NCBI GenBank assembly: GCA_027623315.1
Contig: JAQBYD010000013.1
Location: 1-64,000, forward strand
Source of the DNA: Verrucomicrobiota bacterium
GTDB lineage: Bacteria > Verrucomicrobiota > Kiritimatiellia > CAJWTS01
Direction: 5' to 3'
Length of the DNA stretch: 64,000 nt
In this document: positions 53,091 to 62,050 of the stretch, one piece after another
Layout of the letters: the number at the start of each line of letters is the position of its first letter
Position numbering within the stretch: the first letter of the stretch is position 1
Made by a program: the position numbers and the translations under genes
The notes under the pieces: model-generated
Told to the model about the DNA's origin: nothing
Seen by the model: the letters and a program-made list of their open reading frames with translations, nothing else
The model's database searches: none

Positions 53091-54967
53091 TATCGTGTCG
53101 AAGCAGAGCCCTGCGAAGCGCATGCCTGGTGCTCGGAGCCCTGGCGCTACTGGCCGGATGCAGCACGGCGAAGGCGCCGCTCATTCCGACGGTTCGGGCC
53201 CGGCCGGTCGGCAACTCTCCGCGGCTCGCCAAGGCCGAGTTGCTCTACAGCTATGGTGACCACACCGGTGCCATGGGAGAGATCATCGAGTTGTCGCGTG
53301 AAGACGCGAACATGCCGGGACTCGCCGATTTGCGGCACAAGGTGTCTGAAGAGATGGTCACGCAGGAGAACCGGGACACGGGCAGGCAGGTCAAGGTGTC
53401 GGATAGCCGTGTCACGTCCGACGTGGAGCACCACAAGGTCATCCCCGATACCTATCGTTTCCGCAAGCCCGTCCGTGGCGAAACCGCGCCGCTGCGCGCC
53501 GCAGCAAGCTCCGTGGACGAGGTGCTCAAGACGAAAGTCAGCATCCACCTTGACTCTGCCGATCTCGAGACATTCATTCTCGCCCTGGGTGCCTCCGAGA
53601 ACGTCAACATCATCGCCGACAATAATGTGGGCCAGGGCAGTAGCATGACGTTGCACGCGGACAAGGTGCCCCTCGCCGAGATTCTGGATTTCGCATCACG
53701 CAACCTGGGCGTCACGTTCCATATTGGCGAGAGCCTGATCTGGGCGACCGCGCGCGCGGCCACAGATTCGAGCACACCGCTGTCAACTCGCGTCTACAAA
53801 CTTCGCAAGGGGGATCCCGGCCTCGCCCTCTCGGGCGGAGAAGACGCTGTCAACGACGAGTTCAGCGAAAACCACTCCCTGCTGCTCGACGCCATCGATC
53901 GATTCGTACCCCAGGTCGAGGGGACTGATTTTCTGTTCAACAAGAACGCGCACGTCCTGATCGTCAAGAATACGAAATCGAATCATGCGATTATCGAGGA
54001 TCTGATTGCGGCGCTCGATGTCACGCCGCCACAGGTCCACATCGAATCCCGGTTTATCACCGTGCGCGTGGACTCGTTGCGTGAACTCGGAATCGACTGG
54101 TTGCTCAACAGTCCGTTGTCGCTCTCGAAGAAGAACGTGCTGCGCAACAACGCGCCGGCGCAGGCGACCCGAACGCAGTTCGACTCCGGTGCCGCGATTG
54201 GCTTTCCCCCGTCCGTCAACGCGGCGCAGGGCCTCAACTTTACGTACCGTGGCGTGCTGACCGACCCGATGTTCCAGGCCGTGATGCATGCGCTGGAGGT
54301 CTCGGGCAAGGCGCGCGCGCTCTCCGTGCCGCGCATCACAACGATGAACAACCACGAAGCGCGGATTCATGTGGGAGAGAATTTCCTCTACTACGATCGG
54401 TACACCACGATCGACGTCACCGAGCGTGTTGTGCAGAATCTCTCAGACAACGATGTGGTCGTAACCACGCAGGTTCTTGTCCCCGAAGGTGACCCCAAGG
54501 AGCAGGAGCTTGGAATCTCGTTAAGCGTGATTCCGAGTGTCGGGGCGGACATGCGCATGATTACCCTCGCGCTCAATCCACACATCGAGAACTTCGTCCG
54601 CTACGAGACGTTCGAGGTGGCGACCGGCAGCAACAACGGTTCAAACTCGAACGGCGCAACCAACTCGACCGGCACCTCGATAATACGACTCCCCATCTTT
54701 GAAGAGAGCGACATCAACACGAAGGTCGTCGTCCAGAGCGGGGAGACGGTCGTGATGGGCGGAATCATCACGACGACCGAACTCAAGTCGGAGAGCAAGG
54801 TGCCGATCCTGGGCGATATTCCGTTCTTTGGGCGGGCCTTCAGGAAAGAAGAAATCGATAAGATTGATGAGAATCTGCTGATCTTCGTGACGGCAACGAT
54901 TCTATCCGAACGCGGCGAAGATCTCGTCCCCCTGGCCGAGGCAGTCGCGACAGCTCCGGTTCGCTGA
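53087..54967 (+). CDS. gspD: type II/IV secretin (GspD/PilQ family) lipoprotein
   Basis: 626 aa. Lipoprotein signal ALLAGCST, then an N-terminal helical part, an STN/N0-type domain (VSIHLDSADLETFILALGASENVNIIADN), an N1-like domain (LIVKNTKSNHAIIEDLIAALD) and the secretin core. The core carries the marks PRITTMNNHEARIHVGENF, the gate region and the signature VPILGDIPFFGRAFR near the C-terminus. It forms the ring through the outer membrane. A low-complexity GSNNGSNSNGATNSTGTS loop interrupts the core around residue 520. It overlaps the prepilin by four bases and ends one base before the PilM-PilN gene. Confidence 0.92.
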   Translation: MISCRSRALRSACLVLGALALLAGCSTAKAPLIPTVRARPVGNSPRLAKAELLYSYGDHTGAMGEIIELSREDANMPGLADLRHKVSEEMVTQENRDTGRQVKVSDSRVTSDVEHHKVIPDTYRFRKPVRGETAPLRAAASSVDEVLKTKVSIHLDSADLETFILALGASENVNIIADNNVGQGSSMTLHADKVPLAEILDFASRNLGVTFHIGESLIWATARAATDSSTPLSTRVYKLRKGDPGLALSGGEDAVNDEFSENHSLLLDAIDRFVPQVEGTDFLFNKNAHVLIVKNTKSNHAIIEDLIAALDVTPPQVHIESRFITVRVDSLRELGIDWLLNSPLSLSKKNVLRNNAPAQATRTQFDSGAAIGFPPSVNAAQGLNFTYRGVLTDPMFQAVMHALEVSGKARALSVPRITTMNNHEARIHVGENFLYYDRYTTIDVTERVVQNLSDNDVVVTTQVLVPEGDPKEQELGISLSVIPSVGADMRMITLALNPHIENFVRYETFEVATGSNNGSNSNGATNSTGTSIIRLPIFEESDINTKVVVQSGETVVMGGIITTTELKSESKVPILGDIPFFGRAFRKEEIDKIDENLLIFVTATILSERGEDLVPLAEAVATAPVR

Positions 54968-54968
54968 A

Positions 54969-56633
54969 ATGCCCAAGCCAGGCAAGATCGTCGGCCTTGA
55001 TATCGGCCTTCACTCCGTAAAGGCCGTGTGGGCCGAGCAGCGTGGGGCGAAGACCACGTGTACGCGAACCGAAATCCTTTTGCTGCCGCGCGGAGGCGGT
55101 AATCCAGCGGCTGTCATCCAGCCCTGGATCCAGCAAGTCGGGCTCTCGGGGGCGTCCTGCGTGATCGGTATCCCCGGCGACCAATGTATGTTCCAGCCGT
55201 TGTTGATGGCGCCGAATGACCCGCGAGATCCAGCACAGGCCGCGGCCATGGAGGTCGTGCAGTTTAACGAGATGGCTTCGGAGACCATGTCGTACAGCTT
55301 TGCGCCGCTGTCGCTGAATGCCGTGGAATCACGACTGGTGCTTGCGATGGTGCGCCCGACGCTGCTTGAGACGATGCTGGCTCGCGCCACGGAACTGGGG
55401 GTGCGCGTCGTCGATGTCGTTCCGCTTCCAGTCGCGCTCTACAATTCCATGGAGCAGATCGTTGATCGGCACGCTGAGCCCTACATGGCGATTCACATCG
55501 GACACGCGACGACCGAAGTGTCCATCGGCAGTTCGGGTGGATTCATGTTTGGTCGCGCATTTAGCAGCGGGGGCAACATGTTTAGCGATGCGGTGGCCAA
55601 GGCGCGCGCTATTCCATTCTCCCAGGCCGAGGCACTCAAAATCGAATCGGCCGGGTTGGGGGAATCCGAGTCCGGCGACGGGCTCACGGCCGTTGCCGAT
55701 CTGTGGCTCACCGAGATCCAATCCTGCCTCTCCGTCTACCGAAGTGGATATCCGATTCGCGCTTCCGGCGTTCAACGCATTCTGCTGAGTGGCGGATCGG
55801 CCGCATTGCCCGGTCTGGCGCGACACGTACAGGATCAGCTCGGAATCGCTACCGTGGTCGCCGATACCTTGCCCGACGGTAGCCCGTCGGATCAACCGGC
55901 GACCTACGTGGCGGCGGCGGGCCTGGCCCTGTCGGGCCTGGAAGCCCCCGCGACAAGCCTGAGCCTGCTGCCCGAACACATGCGCGATGAGCAGTCGTTC
56001 CGCACCCAGAAGCCCTACTGGATCGCCGCCGCGGTGACGGCCGCGCTGATCCTGGGCGTTAGCCTCGTGGGCGGGTTCCGGGATCAGAAACGTCAGGAAG
56101 CCCATCTGCACGTTGTGAGTGTTAATCTCAAGAAGATGCAGGATCTCAAGCAGGATATCGAAGTCGTGCGCGCCCAGAACAAGCAACTCAGGGGTCTCGC
56201 CGAACCGGTCTCGGCCATGTTGCACGCGGGACCCCTGATGCGCGATCTGATTACGCTCGTCGCCAACCGTATGAATACCGACGATTGGCTCGACATGGTC
56301 TGCGATGCGGAGTCCTATTTCTCGCCGACGGCGTTCTCCGACCTCTCCCATGTTGGAGCCGCCAGGGGCCGGAATGGCAAGTCGAGAACGGATAAGGAAA
56401 AGAGCGCCGACGACCGGTTTCGGCACATCATTATCCAGGGCTACACGCGTACGCCCGACCTCTCCACGGTCAAATCCCTGCTGATCAAGCTTGAGGAGAC
56501 CGACTTCGTGGAAACGGCGGATCTACTTGGCGATGATCGCGTCATTTCCTCGCTGGTCTCAACCAACACACCGCGTGACGCGCATGCCAAGGTATTCGTG
56601 ATTGAGTTGGCCCTTGCGGAGAGTAACGAGTGA
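54969..56633 (+). CDS. PilM-PilN fusion (actin-like ATPase plus inner-membrane assembly protein)
   Basis: 554 aa. Residues 1-330 are a PilM/GspL-type actin-like fold: IVGLDIGLHSVKAVWAEQ at the phosphate-1 site, YMAIHIGHATTEVSIGS at phosphate 2 and ILLSGGSAALPGLARHVQ in the adenosine motif. Then LSLLPEHMRDEQ, the form of the PilN N-terminal peptide that binds PilM, one membrane helix at about 350-370 and a periplasmic coiled coil plus ferredoxin-like domain. In Pseudomonas and Myxococcus these are separate PilM and PilN; here they are one chain, similar to GspL in layout. The gene follows gspD by one base. Confidence 0.85.
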   Translation: MPKPGKIVGLDIGLHSVKAVWAEQRGAKTTCTRTEILLLPRGGGNPAAVIQPWIQQVGLSGASCVIGIPGDQCMFQPLLMAPNDPRDPAQAAAMEVVQFNEMASETMSYSFAPLSLNAVESRLVLAMVRPTLLETMLARATELGVRVVDVVPLPVALYNSMEQIVDRHAEPYMAIHIGHATTEVSIGSSGGFMFGRAFSSGGNMFSDAVAKARAIPFSQAEALKIESAGLGESESGDGLTAVADLWLTEIQSCLSVYRSGYPIRASGVQRILLSGGSAALPGLARHVQDQLGIATVVADTLPDGSPSDQPATYVAAAGLALSGLEAPATSLSLLPEHMRDEQSFRTQKPYWIAAAVTAALILGVSLVGGFRDQKRQEAHLHVVSVNLKKMQDLKQDIEVVRAQNKQLRGLAEPVSAMLHAGPLMRDLITLVANRMNTDDWLDMVCDAESYFSPTAFSDLSHVGAARGRNGKSRTDKEKSADDRFRHIIIQGYTRTPDLSTVKSLLIKLEETDFVETADLLGDDRVISSLVSTNTPRDAHAKVFVIELALAESNE

Positions 56634-56643
56634 TGCGGCGCCG

Positions 56644-57480
56644 ATGGTCATGAAACTTAGCCTGGACAACATCTCACAACGACAACAGGTGGTGGCTATT
56701 ATCCTCGTTGCCGGCCTGCTGATCGCCGGGCTGTGGTACTTCCTGTTGTATCCGCAGCACAAAAACCGGCGCGCGCTGGAGAAACGCATCGCCGATATGC
56801 GAGAACAGCTCGAGCGCTCCAACGCGCTCGTCGGCGAAGCCGAGCTGCGCAGGCGCAAGAACCTCATCCTGGATAAGCATGCGGAGCTTAAAGATGAGTG
56901 GGCCGAGGTGATCGAATCGATCGGATCGTTCTCAGATGAATCTGAGGAGATTGCCGCACAGGTCGATAAGATCGATTTCAAGATGGCGCTCTACGACGTC
57001 CAGCAACGATTGAACAAGAAAGCGGCGATCGCGGGAATCAGTATCCCGCCGGAGCTGGGAATGGTCGAAACGGTCGGGACTGGCGATGATGCCCGAACCC
57101 TGATGATGCAATTGCGTTCTCTCGAGAAATTGGTCGACGCCCTGCTCGATATCGATATCAGCCTGTTGCGCAGCGTCGAGCCGTTGCGGCCGATCGTTCA
57201 CGGCTACGGCGAAAAAGGACAACCATATCTCGAAGAGTATCCGGTCCATGTCGAATTTCTGGGAGACCTCAAGAACCTGTACGATCTCTATCACGCTCTG
57301 CTCAACCCCGGGAACGTGCTAACGATGCGGCGTATCAGAATCAAGGCCGCATCACCCAATAACGAGGACCTGCTTCGCGTGCGTGCCATTCTGAGCGCGC
57401 TCGTGTTCCTGGAAGACCCCTCGAAGATCGAGCTGAAGATCAAGAAGTCACAGGCATACGTCGCACCAATGGGGCACTAG
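56644..57480 (+). CDS. PilO/GspM-like inner-membrane protein
   Basis: 278 aa. One membrane helix (VVAIILVAGLLIAGLWYFLLYP) is followed by a coiled coil with many charged residues to about residue 105, then a ferredoxin-like periplasmic domain with EEYPVHVEFLGDLKNLYDLYHALLNPG, the best PilO match. PilO pairs with PilN in the alignment complex of type IV pili. Start options are the ATGs at 56644 and 56650; I take the first. It begins 10 bases after the PilM-PilN stop. Confidence 0.8.
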   Translation: MVMKLSLDNISQRQQVVAIILVAGLLIAGLWYFLLYPQHKNRRALEKRIADMREQLERSNALVGEAELRRRKNLILDKHAELKDEWAEVIESIGSFSDESEEIAAQVDKIDFKMALYDVQQRLNKKAAIAGISIPPELGMVETVGTGDDARTLMMQLRSLEKLVDALLDIDISLLRSVEPLRPIVHGYGEKGQPYLEEYPVHVEFLGDLKNLYDLYHALLNPGNVLTMRRIRIKAASPNNEDLLRVRAILSALVFLEDPSKIELKIKKSQAYVAPMGH

Positions 57481-57498
57481 CCCCGAAGGAAAACGAAA

Positions 57499-58200
57499 AT
57501 GGACAAAATCTGGAAGTGGTTGATGCGCGCCAACGCCAAAGGCGTTCTGGCGTGTGCCGTGGTTGGGCTGATCGCCGTCAGCGCCTGGTGGGCGTGGCGG
57601 GAACTTCGACCCTATGTCCCCAAGCAGGAAGCAGTCTCGCTCACCGGCCGTCGAGAGATGGTTCTGGGCGGAGATCTCGGGGTCATGGCGTATCTGCGGA
57701 CGCAGGGCATGGCCGGCGCCACCCAGGTACCCGGAAATCCCTTCATGTCATCCGATAAGCCGTGGCATTGGGCTCTTCCGGTTCGCCGCGAGAGGCTCAG
57801 AATCGTAGTCGATGGGGCAACTCCGCCGATTGTGGCGCCGGTGGCGGAACCACCCCTCCGCGTTCGCGTTGAAGAGCCGCCGCCTCGGGTCGCGGTGGTA
57901 CCCGCTGGGCCGGTCGTGCCGAAAGTCGAGATGCCGCCACCTCCGATCCCACCGAAAGTCACCAGCATCGTGTTGACCTACCGCGGCGTGTTTGAACGCC
58001 CCGATGGCACGGTCCTGGCATTGATCCAGGATTCGGAATCGACTAAAAGTGCATTCTATCAATCCGGCGATGAGATTTTCGGTGTGAAGCTTGTCGACAT
58101 CGCAACAACGAATGCGACGGTGGAGACTCTGGATGGCGTCAATGTCGGGATTTTCATGAGCGAACCAACGCGATTTGTGGATGGCCGACATGCAAACTAG
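57499..58200 (+). CDS. PilP/GspC-like inner-membrane protein
   Basis: 233 aa. One membrane helix (GVLACAVVGLIAVSAWWAW), a Pro-rich periplasmic linker (PPLRVRVEEPPPRVAVVPAGP), and a small C-terminal beta domain of the HR/PilP type with VLTYRGVFERPDGTVLALIQDS and a GDEIFGVKLVDI turn. In type II systems GspC, and in pili PilP, links the inner-membrane complex to the secretin. A good AAGGA site precedes the ATG. The last 20 bases overlap the gspE start. Confidence 0.78.
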   Translation: MDKIWKWLMRANAKGVLACAVVGLIAVSAWWAWRELRPYVPKQEAVSLTGRREMVLGGDLGVMAYLRTQGMAGATQVPGNPFMSSDKPWHWALPVRRERLRIVVDGATPPIVAPVAEPPLRVRVEEPPPRVAVVPAGPVVPKVEMPPPPIPPKVTSIVLTYRGVFERPDGTVLALIQDSESTKSAFYQSGDEIFGVKLVDIATTNATVETLDGVNVGIFMSEPTRFVDGRHAN

Positions 58201-59932
58201 CGTACCTTCAGCCGAGAAGCGCTTTTTCTCGGACCAGCTGATGCTCGAACTGGGCCTCGAGCTCGTCCAGCGAAGCGTCATTTCGCGGGAGCAACTTGAC
58301 CAGCTCAGCGCACGCAAGGCCCTTACCGGCGAATCGCTACACACGCTCTTGCTCAAGGAGCATGTCGTGCCGGAGGGGCAGGTGCTTGGCATTCTCTCGG
58401 AGTTGACCCGGCTGCCGTACTGCCACATCGGAGACTACAAGATCACGCCGGAGGTCGTGGAAAAGCTGCAGGCACGTGCGGCCTTGCGCTACCACGTGCT
58501 ACCGGTTCATCTCGATGGCGGCGTCGTAACGCTCGCGGTGTCGGAAGTCCCGACGCAGGCCATGGCGGACAGCCTGCGCATGCTTCTCGACATGGCCGTC
58601 GAGTGGGTGCTCTGCACCGACTCCGACATCCATGACTCGATCAAGCATTTCTACGGCCTTGGCGCCGAGACGATCGACGACCTGGTTCAGACCGACGCAT
58701 CGCCGGACACGGCGATCTCGGACATGGATCTCGCCCTCGACGAGTCCGAGGAAGGAATTATCAAGTTCGTCAATCAGATCATCGCCGAAGCGATTCGGAT
58801 GGGGGCCACGGATGTCCACATCGAGCCCTACCGCACCTCTCTGCGCTTACGCTATCGCATCGACGGTATGCTCCAGAATATTCCCGTTCCGCCTGGCGTC
58901 GCCAAGTTTCGGAAACCCATTGCTTCGTGTGTCAAGATCATGGCGGACCTCAACATCGCCGAAAAGCGTCTTCCGCATGACGGCCGGATCAAGGTGCAGT
59001 GCGGCGGTGATGATTTCGATTTGCGAATCTCGATTTTGCCCACGGCACATGGCGAGACGGTGAACATGCGTATCCTGAACAGCAACAGCATGTTCATCGA
59101 CCTCGAGCATCTAGGGTTGGCTCCCGAGCAACAGCCGATGATGAAGAAGCTGGCGGATCTCCCGCACGGCGTCATGTTGCTGACCGGTCCTACGGGGAGT
59201 GGCAAGACAACCACGCTTTATGCGATTCTGGCCAAGATCAGCACGCCGGAGGTCAAGGTTATAACCGTCGAAGAGCCGATTGAGTACCAGATGGAAGGGA
59301 TCAACCAGATCCAGGTGCACTCCAGCATCGGGTTGACCTTCGCGTCCTGCCTGCGCTCGATCCTCCGACACGATCCGGACATTGTGCTCATCGGTGAGAT
59401 TCGAGATTCAGAGACAGCGGATATTGCCGTGCGTGCCTCTCTCACCGGGCATCTTGTGTTGAGTACCTTGCATACCAACGATGCGCCGAGCGCCGTTACG
59501 CGTCTCATCGATATGGGGGTCGAGCCGTACCTGATCTCGTCCTGCCTCGAGGGCGTGATTGCGCAACGGCTCGTGCGGCGGGTTTGTGCCAATTGCCGCA
59601 AGGAGATGACCCCGGACGACTCCATACTTGAAGAAATCCGGAGCCTCGAGCCAGAGCACGCGGCGAGTGCGACCTACTTTGAGGGGAGCGGCTGCCCGGC
59701 ATGTAGCTTCTCAGGGTATCGCGGGCGCATCGGCATCTTCGAGATCATGGTCATGGATGAAGCCATACGCCACATGGTGATCGAGCAGCGTCCCGCGAAC
59801 GAGATCAAGAAGGTCGCACTCGCCGCCGGCATGACGACCCTGCGTCGTGACGGCTGGCTGCGATCGATGGACGGTACGACCTCCGTCAACGAAGTCGTTC
59901 GCGTCGCCCGCAAAGCCGAGGCCCAGAGCTAA
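58181..59932 (+). CDS. gspE: type II secretion/type IV pilus assembly ATPase (GspE/PilB)
   Basis: 583 aa hexameric ATPase that drives pseudopilin assembly. The N1 domain (GspE_N/MshEN-like, residues about 20-160) is followed by the core. Walker A GPTGSGKT is at 336-343, the Asp box is VEEPIEYQMEGINQIQV, Walker B IVLIGEIRD is at 401-409, and the His box is LVLSTLHTNDAPSA. A zinc knuckle is formed by C469-x2-C472 and GCPAC about 35 residues later. The ATG at 58181 overlaps the previous gene by 20 bases; a TTG at 58175 is less likely. Its TAA lies within GCTAACCCGGATATCTC, the end of the fold-back element. No gspF follows. Confidence 0.95.
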   Translation: MADMQTSVPSAEKRFFSDQLMLELGLELVQRSVISREQLDQLSARKALTGESLHTLLLKEHVVPEGQVLGILSELTRLPYCHIGDYKITPEVVEKLQARAALRYHVLPVHLDGGVVTLAVSEVPTQAMADSLRMLLDMAVEWVLCTDSDIHDSIKHFYGLGAETIDDLVQTDASPDTAISDMDLALDESEEGIIKFVNQIIAEAIRMGATDVHIEPYRTSLRLRYRIDGMLQNIPVPPGVAKFRKPIASCVKIMADLNIAEKRLPHDGRIKVQCGGDDFDLRISILPTAHGETVNMRILNSNSMFIDLEHLGLAPEQQPMMKKLADLPHGVMLLTGPTGSGKTTTLYAILAKISTPEVKVITVEEPIEYQMEGINQIQVHSSIGLTFASCLRSILRHDPDIVLIGEIRDSETADIAVRASLTGHLVLSTLHTNDAPSAVTRLIDMGVEPYLISSCLEGVIAQRLVRRVCANCRKEMTPDDSILEEIRSLEPEHAASATYFEGSGCPACSFSGYRGRIGIFEIMVMDEAIRHMVIEQRPANEIKKVALAAGMTTLRRDGWLRSMDGTTSVNEVVRVARKAEAQS

Positions 59933-59946
59933 CCCGGATATCTCGT
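59930..59946. repeat. solo end of the fold-back element
   Basis: TAACCCGGATATCTC, together with the two or three bases before it (GC), is identical to the reverse complement of the right end of element copy B (GAGATATCCGGGTTAGC). The match stops abruptly after CTC; nothing resembling the inner arms follows. The first three bases are the stop codon of gspE. Confidence 0.6.
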
Positions 59947-60030
59947 TTCAGCGCCGACCGACCAAAATGGAAAAGGAGTTATCGGAGTTACTGCAGTCCA
60001 TTCAGGCGCCAGGCAGGTGGCACCGACACT

Positions 60031-61302
60031 TCAATCCCCATTCGCATCATTCGTGTTATTCGTGGTCTCCGAAACGTGTCGTGACGAAACGTTGCGTGTC
60101 AGTGTTGCAATGCACTCGATATGGCGGGTCTGCGGGAACATGTCGAAGGGCTTCACGTGCGCGAGCTCGTATCCGTTCTCGGCAAAGGCCTTCAGGTCGC
60201 GCGCCAGCGTCGCCGGGTCACACGAGACATATACAATCGTCTGTGCGCCGAACGCGAACGCCTGCTTGAGAAACTCGTCATCGCAGCCCTTTCGCGGAGG
60301 ATCCACGATCATCGCCGTCTCCGCGCCGCTGTAATCGACTCGCCCGAAAATCTCCGCTGCAGTACCGAGAACAAAGGTGCAATTCTTTGCCTCGTTGAAC
60401 TCGGCGTTACCCTGCGCGAGTTTCACGGCGTCGGCGCTGATCTCGATCCCCACGCACTGCTCAAAGTGCCTCGCTGCGGAGATGCAGAACAGCCCCCCTC
60501 CGCAATAAGCGTCCACGAGGAAGCGTTGACCCTCTGCGGTTGCTTGCGCGGTAACATGCGCTACCATTTCTGGAAGAAGAAAAGAATTATTCTGGAAGAA
60601 ATCACCGGCCTTAAATCGAAACCGCGCTTCACCGACCTGCTCCATCACCGTGGCATTGGGATTCGTCGTCACACCTTCGTCCGTATCGCGCAGTAGAAGC
60701 GTCCCGCCCTGCCGCTTGCCCCACGAACTACGGATGTAGTCCCGGATGGTTTTCAGCTCGGCGTTTACGGCGTCGGTGGCAATTGGGCACTGTTCGACGT
60801 CGATGATATGGCGGCTTGAGCCACGCTTCAGAAACCCGATGGGTCCTATCACTCCATCGCGCGGCCGATCAAAGTGTGGCGTCAGCTTCGAGCGGTATGC
60901 GTACCGGCGTGGCGACGGCACTACCGTCTCCACCGCGGTATCCAACCCGGCGATCCTGGAGAGACAGTCCGCGACATGCCTGCGCTTCCATTCCAGTTGG
61001 CTATCGTAGTCGAGGTGTTGGTACTGGCATCCGCCACACTTGCCGAACAGGCGACATTCCGGCTCCACGCGGTCGGCGGCCGGCGCGATGACCTCCATGC
61101 AATCCGCTTCGGAGTGATTCTTGTGATTGCGAAAAATTCGGGCACGTACGGTCTCTCCGGGGAGGGCGTGGGGGACGAACACCACCCAGCCGTTATCACG
61201 CGCCACTCCCGCGCCATGCCCCGACAAGTTGTCGATCTTGAGCGTTAACTCCTGGTGATAGTCGTACGGCTCGGGACGAAAGTTTTTTGGAAGCTGTGCC
61301 AT
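60031..61302 (-). CDS. rlmD: 23S rRNA (uracil-5-)-methyltransferase, RlmD/RumA type
   Basis: 423 aa. An N-terminal TRAM domain (LKIDNLSGHGAGVARDNGWVVFVP) precedes the [4Fe-4S]-binding Cys set C83, C89, C92 and C172. The SAM-dependent methyltransferase domain follows, with FLVDAYCGGGLFCISAA, the catalytic VSCDPATLARD and the base HIECIA. It methylates C5 of a uridine in 23S rRNA; a tRNA-directed role as in TrmA is excluded by the TRAM and Fe-S parts. The last 15-20 residues (SETTNNTNDANG) are translated from a short ATTCGTGT-type repeat at 60040-60065 and may be an accidental extension. Confidence 0.92.
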   Translation of the reverse strand: MAQLPKNFRPEPYDYHQELTLKIDNLSGHGAGVARDNGWVVFVPHALPGETVRARIFRNHKNHSEADCMEVIAPAADRVEPECRLFGKCGGCQYQHLDYDSQLEWKRRHVADCLSRIAGLDTAVETVVPSPRRYAYRSKLTPHFDRPRDGVIGPIGFLKRGSSRHIIDVEQCPIATDAVNAELKTIRDYIRSSWGKRQGGTLLLRDTDEGVTTNPNATVMEQVGEARFRFKAGDFFQNNSFLLPEMVAHVTAQATAEGQRFLVDAYCGGGLFCISAARHFEQCVGIEISADAVKLAQGNAEFNEAKNCTFVLGTAAEIFGRVDYSGAETAMIVDPPRKGCDDEFLKQAFAFGAQTIVYVSCDPATLARDLKAFAENGYELAHVKPFDMFPQTRHIECIATLTRNVSSRHVSETTNNTNDANGD

Positions 61303-61485
61303 GCGCGGGGGATCATACTCCCGAACTCCGTATCGGCAAGCCGGGAATGAAGAAAGGCACCGGCCGGCGTAGTTCTCGTCAAGGTTCTCGCGATCGTTGA
61401 AGATGGAAAATCCGTCCGGACGGTCGCGCGCTTCGCCGCGATCGCGATCGCCCCGCGCAAAGCGCGGTCGCCGCCGGGTGTAACC

Positions 61486-61884
61486 CTACTTCAGGAAACT
61501 CTTGGCGAGTCCGCCCAGGCCGCCGAGGGAAGCCAGCAGCTTTCCGCCACTGCTCGACTTGTCGATCATCTGCGGCAAGACATCCTTCAGCCCGTCGAGC
61601 ACCGAGCCCTCGTCGCTACCCAGCTTAGCGGCCAGGTCCTTTATCTTGTCTCCGCCTACGACGTCGCGAACCTGGTCGGCCGAGATGCCGGCGTTCTCGC
61701 CATCGCCCAACCAGGACTCGACGACATTCGCCAACCCACTGCCCTTAAGTTTTTCGACGAAACTGCCGAGATCCACCTTTCCGTTGCCACTACCCAACAC
61801 CCCGCCCAGGGCTGCCGCAATGGCTCCATCGTCGTCACCGGTATTGCCGAGCTTGCCCTTCAATAACTTCACTCCCAGATCCAT
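61486..61884 (-). CDS. DUF937/YidB-family protein
   Basis: 132 aa, acidic and Gly-rich, without signal peptide. The YidB/DUF937 core LKGSGLANVVESWLGDGENAGISADQVRDVVG lies near residues 45-77. Proteins of this family are widespread, small and of unknown function. The ATG at 61884 starts directly with MDLGVKLLKGKLG; the longer open frame continues upstream without support. GC-rich palindromes (CCGTCCGGACGG and CCGCGCAAAGCGCGG) lie at 61412-61470 after the stop, and could weakly terminate, but they have no clear T-tract. Confidence 0.85.
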   Translation of the reverse strand: MDLGVKLLKGKLGNTGDDDGAIAAALGGVLGSGNGKVDLGSFVEKLKGSGLANVVESWLGDGENAGISADQVRDVVGGDKIKDLAAKLGSDEGSVLDGLKDVLPQMIDKSSSGGKLLASLGGLGGLAKSFLK

Positions 61885-62050
61885 GATATCCACGGCGTCC
61901 TCCTTCTGTCGATTCCCTCGTGCCCACGAACTGCAGGCATAGCCTGCGCCCACTGGTGAGAAGCATACACTCGCAGGAACCGGAAGTCGAGATGGCTGCG
62001 GGCTAGGAGCCCGTGGAACCCGCACAGCTTCCTCGACGCTGCGTGACGAC

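Noticed and set aside
55329-56426. 365-codon minus-strand ORF
   Set aside because: Antisense to the PilM-PilN gene, no recognisable motif, His/Gly/Arg-rich shadow composition.
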